Shown here one piece after another: positions 58,809 to 64,000 of a DNA stretch of 64,000 bases. The translations under genes and the position numbers were made by a program. Source of the DNA: Tritrichomonas musculus. Taxonomy: Eukaryota > Parabasalia > Tritrichomonadida > Tritrichomonadidae. The notes below the pieces were generated by a model. That model saw nothing but the letters and a program-made list of their open reading frames with translations, did not search any database and had not been told where the DNA came from. Numbering within the stretch: position 1 is the stretch's first letter; every line of letters begins with the position of its first letter. The stretch lies in the NCBI GenBank assembly GCA_039105265.1, contig JAPFFF010000002.1:7254001-7318000 (forward strand), read 5' to 3'.

Positions 58809-61800
58809 ATGAATTTAAAGATCGATTTTAATTCGTCACTTACAGATTTTGAAACCAATTGTCAGGCTGCAGACGCTGCGCTTGATGATAAGAGCAACAA
58901 CATAATTACAATAATATATTCTGGACTCCAACTTGCAAGTTGCTTATCATTTGATTTTGATATCGATTCATATTGTGAACTACATTCAACATGCCTTATT
59001 TATTTTGCAAATTTACGAAAAGCTTTATCAGATAAATCAAGGTTTGGTAAAGATAAGCTTAATGCCGCTTTTGAAATTTCGTTAAGCTGTCCTTACGTAC
59101 TTCCTCGCCTTTATTTAGCACTTGTTGTGGCATGTACATCAAAAAATAAAGAGAAATTAAAGCTTATGTCTGAGATGTTATTAGCAGTTTCTCATCCTCT
59201 TCGCGGTCTTTTACTTCGTTTTACCGCTATTTCATTTTTTCCAAAATGCCCTGAATTAGCTGATTTTCTTGTAGATTTTGCTGTCACTAACTTTAAGGAA
59301 ATGATGTTTTTGCTATCAAGCTTTTTAAAAATATATCCCAAATCAAAACAATTAGCTTGTCAATGGTTGACATCAAATACCACTATTTCGCTTTTTTTGA
59401 GTGATAATAATCCAAATATCGTTAAATCATTTTTTGATTTTGCAAAAGGATGCAAAGAAAATTATGTTTCGATTGCGATTGTTGATTCAATTTCACAGTC
59501 AATTGAAGGACCACAAATACCTAAATATTTCGATCTTTTTGCTGACTTTTTCAAAACTAAAGCACGAGAAGAAACCGCAAAAATGAAAAGAAATAAGATC
59601 CTTCAAGCAAATAAACGTGGCGCTATTTCAAACAACAAGTCTCAACCAAGAGTTAATCCAATTCAAAATCAGTCAAAACCTAAATCTCCAATAACAGAAA
59701 CAACTCCTCCTTCCCAAAATCAGCCAGTCAAAAACGCCAATACTTCAGTTATTCAAACAAGCCAACTCCCAAGAAATCCATATTCTACACAACAACCGTC
59801 AAAACAAGCTCCTCCATCTCATAATGCATCAACAGTACAGCAACATCAGCAACAATCACAACCATCAAAAAGTCAAATTCAAATAAACCGTCCACAACCA
59901 TCTGCTGTAGCAATGCCCCCTATGGGAAGAGTTGCTCTTCCACCAATGCGGCCAATGACAAGCGTTGCAATGCCTCCAATTCTTCTTCCTCAACAAAAAG
60001 ATCAGCAGCAACAGCAGCAACAAAATAATGAACAAAACGATGAAAATGAATTAAAAAAAAATGAAGAACAAGTCGATACAGAAAAAGAAAATGAAAACGT
60101 GCCTGATGGCACAGATGCTCTTACTGAAGCAGATGCAGAAGCAGATGCTTTAAGTGAATTTTCAAATGCTGAAGAAGATCTAAATGAAGACAGTAACAAC
60201 ATTAATGAAGAGGATGAAAACGAGAATGAAGAATTAAATCAACAGTTGTTAGAAGCTAAAACAGACGAAAGCAGTACCAGAAACGACGAATTAGAGAAAA
60301 AAGAAGATATCAACCCTAAAACCGAAACTGAAAATCCAAACAAAATTAGACTAAATCAATCTTTTTCAGATCCACAATTAATGTCAGAACACAAAACCAA
60401 CACCGAAACACCATCATCAGTTTTGTCAGAATCACAAGTACCACAAACAACTCAACCACAAGCAACCACTTCAGAACAAGAAACAGCAAGCAACAGTTCA
60501 GCTATTCCTCTTAAAGCTCAATTATCAACTTCACTATCATCACCTTCACTATCACCTAACCAACCACAACCTTCACAACCACATAAACAGCAGCAGCAAA
60601 GAAAACCTCAACAAAAGCAAGCTCGCCGTCAAGGTAATACTCTCTACAATGCAACAAAGCATATTGCTATTGCTTGTCTTGAGAAGTGTGACAACCCTCG
60701 CGAAGCATTTCGCTTCATACAGATGACTCCTTTTTCTGAAGCTTGTGGTCTTGAAGTGACTCGTCTTGCTCTTCGAATGAATGATCTGGAGGTTGTTAAA
60801 ATGTGCGCAGCCCGATGGATGAAATACTCAGTACTTCACGAAATCCTTGTTACACTAGGATATAAAGCATTTGCTGAGATTGTACCACCTAATCTTCCTG
60901 GAGGGCTTGATATTACCAAGGAATTCATTCAAAAAGTGACAGAGACTACAGAAGGAGATTCGTCAGATGCTGAAGCACTTAGGAAGATCCTCTCTAACGA
61001 ATTAATTGACCGTTCAATTGAACTTGATGGATATATCAATGAGCTCATCATCACACACAATAATTATAACGAACTTTTCTACCGAACTTTATTTGCTGAT
61101 CCATATCGTTTCCATGATTTCTTCCAAATATCAACTGTTGTTTCACGGTACACTTCATCATTTTTGTTATCTTCTTCGATTGAAGAAGCTGATAAAGAAA
61201 CGATGAAAAAAACTGTTTTAGGATTTATTGATAGAACCAAAATTGCTATACAAAACTTGATCGCTTTGCGATGCGGAGTTTACGAAAATGGCGAAAAAAG
61301 TGACACTCTTGTAACAAAAGCTCTCGAAATAATACAAGATAGCGTCATCAATTTCAATGAATACGGAAACAAGCTCAAAAATATTAACAATGCAAATAAT
61401 AATGATGTTAGTTATGATAGCAATTTGAGCTTATTAAATGACAACAGAAGTTCCTACTCTAGCGTATTATTCAATAAAGAGAGTTCTGTAGTCATTCCAG
61501 TCAACATGAAATCAGATGAAACTGCATCTGTTGCTAGAAGAATTCTCATCTCTCATCTTCAAAGACTGGAAATTTCTGATAATTCACTGGAGCTTTTATT
61601 TGAACAATGCGCTTCTTTTGTGAAAGGAGAAGGTTTCTTGCCGAATTCCAATGCCAAAAAAGAGATAACAAGTTTCATTTTACTCGCTGCAATCAAAGGA
61701 AACAAAATGCTGGCCGAGAAAGCTTTGATTACTTTACTAGATATGGATGTTAACACAACCAAACTATCTGACCAGATTCATCTTTACTTTGAAGCAATTA

Positions 61801-62054
61801 ATATCATCATCAGCATAACTGAAAACGAAACTGATGATTCATGCCTGATTTCGAAAGACACCACGAAAAGGATCTTGCTTCAAATCATTGATACAATCAA
61901 AGCACTGGAGAATTATAAAAAATTCTTCCCGATAATGACACCTTGCCAGTCAAATTATTTAGTTAAGATCGCTGATATTGCTAAAAATAAGAAGTACTTT
62001 GCTGAATTTGAAGAGCTTTTTAATAACATTATTGAATTAATGAAAAACTGTTAA
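58809..62054 (+). CDS. VPS35: VPS35-like retromer subunit with large low-complexity insert
   Basis: VPS35 is the scaffold of retromer, which recycles cargo from endosomes. The strongest evidence is in residues 55-140: YCELHSTCLIYFANLRKAL, then VLPRLYLALVV (PRLYL at 99-103) and VSHPLRGLLLRF (HPLRG at 129-133), two hallmark VPS35 motifs in the right order and spacing. From about 265 to 610 a low-complexity region rich in Gln, Pro, Asn, Ser and then Glu/Asp interrupts the helical solenoid, which resumes (NATKHIAIACLEKCDNPREA) and runs to residue 1081. Human VPS35 has 796 residues and no such insert. I chose the ATG at 58809; the frame is open slightly further upstream only from a TTG. The C-terminal half is divergent, so the name is probable, not certain. 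Confidence 0.65.
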   Translation: MNLKIDFNSSLTDFETNCQAADAALDDKSNNIITIIYSGLQLASCLSFDFDIDSYCELHSTCLIYFANLRKALSDKSRFGKDKLNAAFEISLSCPYVLPRLYLALVVACTSKNKEKLKLMSEMLLAVSHPLRGLLLRFTAISFFPKCPELADFLVDFAVTNFKEMMFLLSSFLKIYPKSKQLACQWLTSNTTISLFLSDNNPNIVKSFFDFAKGCKENYVSIAIVDSISQSIEGPQIPKYFDLFADFFKTKAREETAKMKRNKILQANKRGAISNNKSQPRVNPIQNQSKPKSPITETTPPSQNQPVKNANTSVIQTSQLPRNPYSTQQPSKQAPPSHNASTVQQHQQQSQPSKSQIQINRPQPSAVAMPPMGRVALPPMRPMTSVAMPPILLPQQKDQQQQQQQNNEQNDENELKKNEEQVDTEKENENVPDGTDALTEADAEADALSEFSNAEEDLNEDSNNINEEDENENEELNQQLLEAKTDESSTRNDELEKKEDINPKTETENPNKIRLNQSFSDPQLMSEHKTNTETPSSVLSESQVPQTTQPQATTSEQETASNSSAIPLKAQLSTSLSSPSLSPNQPQPSQPHKQQQQRKPQQKQARRQGNTLYNATKHIAIACLEKCDNPREAFRFIQMTPFSEACGLEVTRLALRMNDLEVVKMCAARWMKYSVLHEILVTLGYKAFAEIVPPNLPGGLDITKEFIQKVTETTEGDSSDAEALRKILSNELIDRSIELDGYINELIITHNNYNELFYRTLFADPYRFHDFFQISTVVSRYTSSFLLSSSIEEADKETMKKTVLGFIDRTKIAIQNLIALRCGVYENGEKSDTLVTKALEIIQDSVINFNEYGNKLKNINNANNNDVSYDSNLSLLNDNRSSYSSVLFNKESSVVIPVNMKSDETASVARRILISHLQRLEISDNSLELLFEQCASFVKGEGFLPNSNAKKEITSFILLAAIKGNKMLAEKALITLLDMDVNTTKLSDQIHLYFEAINIIISITENETDDSCLISKDTTKRILLQIIDTIKALENYKKFFPIMTPCQSNYLVKIADIAKNKKYFAEFEELFNNIIELMKNC

Positions 62055-62432
62055 ATATAAATTTTATTTATTTTGTTTTAATAAACAATTTTAGTTGTAT
62101 TATTTAATATTTTTAAAAAAATATCTTCATTATTCATTATTTTACTTCATCAAATTTTGTTAATTTTAATTTTTGATTACAATGAAAAAAAAGATTGTTG
62201 CCATAATATTTTCATTAATCGAAATAGTAGTGATAATTATAGAGGAATGGATAAAATTGTAACATTTCTTTGAAGATTCAATTAAAAATAATGATAATTT
62301 TTTGAATGTAAAATAAAAGCAAATCAAATCAAAAAAAAAAGATTCTTATCACTCTTATTTCTAGAAAACAGAAACTTAAAAAATATTTCTAATTGAAAGA
62401 TAAATAGAATTTTATTAATAATATAATATATA
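62055..62432. other. Convergent 3' spacer
   Basis: AT-rich spacer between convergent genes, with no ORF, repeat or RNA gene that I can support. Confidence 0.5.
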
Positions 62433-64000
62433 TTATTGATCTTCAACAATAACATCACCCACAGCAATTTTAGCAACTCCATTTTCACAACCATCCAAAT
62501 TAGCACCGAAAAGGATTCCAAATGGCGTTGTTCCATAGTTACTTCTCATTTCAACCAAATTTTTCATTTCTTCATAACTGACCTCTTCAACGCCAGGAAT
62601 GACGGCCGAAGTCATGCATGCAACTCTCCATCTCCACAGTGTTATCGGTGTCCAACCAGATTTTGAACTTCCCATTTTCATCAATTTCTTCCTTCTTCCT
62701 TCCTCAGAAAAGGCAGGAGCACCACTCATTACGAAGTTTGGATGCCATCTTTGGTCGTCAAAATTAGGGAAGGCAGCTTCAGTACTTTCTTTTGTTGTCA
62801 AAGAGAAAGGGAACTTCCCCATATTTTTCTCGTTAACTTTGACAAGATAAGCATAGACACCAATTGTATCAAGCAAAAATTGAGAAACTTCGTTTGAATA
62901 AACTTTTCCTTGTTTCTTGACATTTTCAGGCGCATTCAAATTCGTATCAGAAGGATCAACTTCAACGTCAAATTTTTTCTCATCATTATAATTCAATCTT
63001 AAACGTCTTCCACCTTCAATAATTGAAGCCGTTAATGACGCAACACCGAAACAAACAGGAGACGAAACTTTGTTTCCATCGTCATCGAGAAGAATCCAAC
63101 GACGATCAAAGAGAAGGCCATATTTATCGTAGAGAGATTCAGTTACCTCATAACCACGACAACCACTGATTGGCGAGACAATGATCTTCTCGATTTTCAT
63201 TGGAAGAACAATTTCATTCTTAAGTGGATCTGGGTTCGGTCCACCGTTTATAAATAAACGGCTCAAAATTTCGATAAATTTGTCAATATCAGAGGGAATA
63301 GTAGGATAACCGAAGGAGACACGAAGAGTGGCAACCGGTCGACCATGAACAATGCATAATGAAGAAGCACATCTGTTGTTTAAGCTGTTGTCCTCTCCAA
63401 ATGCAACAACTTCATCAGGCGACCATTTAAGACTTGAAAAAGTTGCACCTGGATTGCAATGACTTCCGCTTCGACAAACAACATTCAAAGCGCTAAAAGC
63501 AAACAAGACATCGTTGTGATTAACAACTGAATCATCATTGTTTTCATCGTCTTTCATTATGTTGAATGAAAATGTAGGATATTCAAATGTGTCTTGATAG
63601 AAACGGATGAGATTTCTACCACTAGAATGCTTCAAGTCTTTGGCTTTGGAATAAAATCTGTTTGCTAGGTTCTTCAAATGCTGATTGATTTCTTGTTCGC
63701 TTCCAAAACTTCTGCGAACTTTGAGGCCTTCCAAAGCAAGCATTAGATCGATGTAAGAGTTGGTTCCACCTTCGAGACGGCGTGAAAGAAGTGGAAGAAG
63801 TTTGAAACGGTTATTGTGAGCACAGGAATAAAGTAAAGTACCACCTGCTGGTGGTGGATCTATTAAGCAATCTGCTCGATCCCTTCGAACAAGAAAAACT
63901 CCACCGTGGCTACCGAATAGTTTGAGAAGGGATAATATTACGAAATCTGGCTTGGCAACGGAGAGATCACAACAAGTTGTTGATGCCGCATCAAGAAGAA
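62433..64000 (-). CDS. MOCOS: Molybdenum-cofactor-sulfurase-like protein (partial, 5' end beyond window)
   Basis: MOCOS-type proteins join a class V, NifS-like, PLP-dependent desulfurase domain to a MOSC domain and transfer sulfur from cysteine to a cofactor. The frame is open to the window edge, well beyond the first ATG at 63743. The edge part reads LLDAASTTCCDLSVAKPDFV, then ILSLLKLFGSHGGVFLVRRD, whose Lys before the FG is where PLP would bind. GGTLLYSCAHN and LEGGTNSYIDLMLALEGL follow, typical of the aminotransferase fold. The last 260 residues are the MOSC part: IEKIIVSPISGCRGYEVTE, LLFDRRWILLDDDGNKVSSP, NFVMSGAPAFSEEG, and the end GVAKIAVGDVIVEDQ. At least 522 codons are present; the N-terminus is missing. 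Confidence 0.82.
   Translation of the reverse strand, partial: LLDAASTTCCDLSVAKPDFVILSLLKLFGSHGGVFLVRRDRADCLIDPPPAGGTLLYSCAHNNRFKLLPLLSRRLEGGTNSYIDLMLALEGLKVRRSFGSEQEINQHLKNLANRFYSKAKDLKHSSGRNLIRFYQDTFEYPTFSFNIMKDDENNDDSVVNHNDVLFAFSALNVVCRSGSHCNPGATFSSLKWSPDEVVAFGEDNSLNNRCASSLCIVHGRPVATLRVSFGYPTIPSDIDKFIEILSRLFINGGPNPDPLKNEIVLPMKIEKIIVSPISGCRGYEVTESLYDKYGLLFDRRWILLDDDGNKVSSPVCFGVASLTASIIEGGRRLRLNYNDEKKFDVEVDPSDTNLNAPENVKKQGKVYSNEVSQFLLDTIGVYAYLVKVNEKNMGKFPFSLTTKESTEAAFPNFDDQRWHPNFVMSGAPAFSEEGRRKKLMKMGSSKSGWTPITLWRWRVACMTSAVIPGVEEVSYEEMKNLVEMRSNYGTTPFGILFGANLDGCENGVAKIAVGDVIVEDQ

Noticed and set aside
1-64000. tRNA and rRNA genes
   Set aside because: I looked for TTCGA/TTCAA B-box contexts with flanking stems and for rRNA core words. 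The GTTTCGAACC near 7986 lacks any pairing stem, and others fall inside coding regions.
1-64000. CRISPR arrays, bacterial operons, ribosome-binding sites, replication origins
   Set aside because: The DNA is eukaryotic. The tandem repeats found are contiguous minisatellites without spacers.
1-64000. Retrovirus-like, LTR or Polinton/Maverick remains
   Set aside because: Trichomonad genomes can carry Mavericks, so I checked for polymerase, integrase, capsid or protease-like frames. None was visible. The large direct repeats at 1-2098 and 4734-6831 are a duplication of transposon plus flank, not LTRs, because they start inside one transposon and share its target octamer.

Overview
The window looks like nuclear DNA of a trichomonad (Parabasalia, Trichomonas/Tritrichomonas type); this is inferred from content, not from a database match. 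The reasons are very AT-rich spacers, almost entirely intronless genes, one minute 25-nt intron with a GTATGT donor, a flagellar gene set (a HYDIN-like protein, a tubulin cofactor C and a tubulin-type carboxypeptidase), several kinases, low-complexity Q/N-rich proteins and a dense load of cut-and-paste DNA transposons.

Layout. 1-6831 is a tandem duplication with a 4733-bp period. It contains one complete P-type transposon (2103-4972, matching 8-bp target duplications) and two copies of a smaller terminal-inverted-repeat element carrying a transposase fragment plus a GC-richer 203-residue ORF. 6832-14000 holds a MITE, two tandem paralogous seven-transmembrane genes of the GOLD/Lung-7TM type and a microbial-type poly(ADP-ribose) glycohydrolase. 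14042-23788 is one 3248-residue HYDIN-like gene with an embedded adenylate-kinase P-loop. 24285-46484 is ordinary gene-dense territory: Sel1-repeat protein, delta-COP, amino acid transporter, an unassigned alpha/beta protein, tubulin cofactor C, a Gly/Asn/Gln-rich protein with the intron, a GAF-PDE, a pseudokinase, a polo-like kinase, a cytosolic carboxypeptidase and a Q/N-rich protein.

46814-55646 is an accessory zone. It holds a TPR gene and at least four non-autonomous DNA elements: one with 8-bp target duplications, a mariner-type MITE, a long-TIR Mutator-like element with a 9-bp target duplication and internal minisatellites, and an internally deleted Tc1/mariner copy. A decayed transposase and a GC-rich patch I cannot explain also lie there. 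55803-64000 returns to genes: a CAMK-like kinase, an acidic unknown protein, a VPS35-like retromer protein with a very large low-complexity insert, and the 3' part of a molybdenum-cofactor-sulfurase-like gene that runs off the right edge.

The genes do not form a pathway. Shared themes are the flagellum and tubulin, vesicle traffic (delta-COP, VPS35, possibly the GOLD-7TM pair) and signalling. The items most worth attention are the 25-nt intron that hides a whole gene from simple ORF calling, the apparent host-fragment capture by a P-like element, the tandem transposon duplication, the PDE and kinase with altered catalytic residues, and the Moco-sulfurase-like gene.
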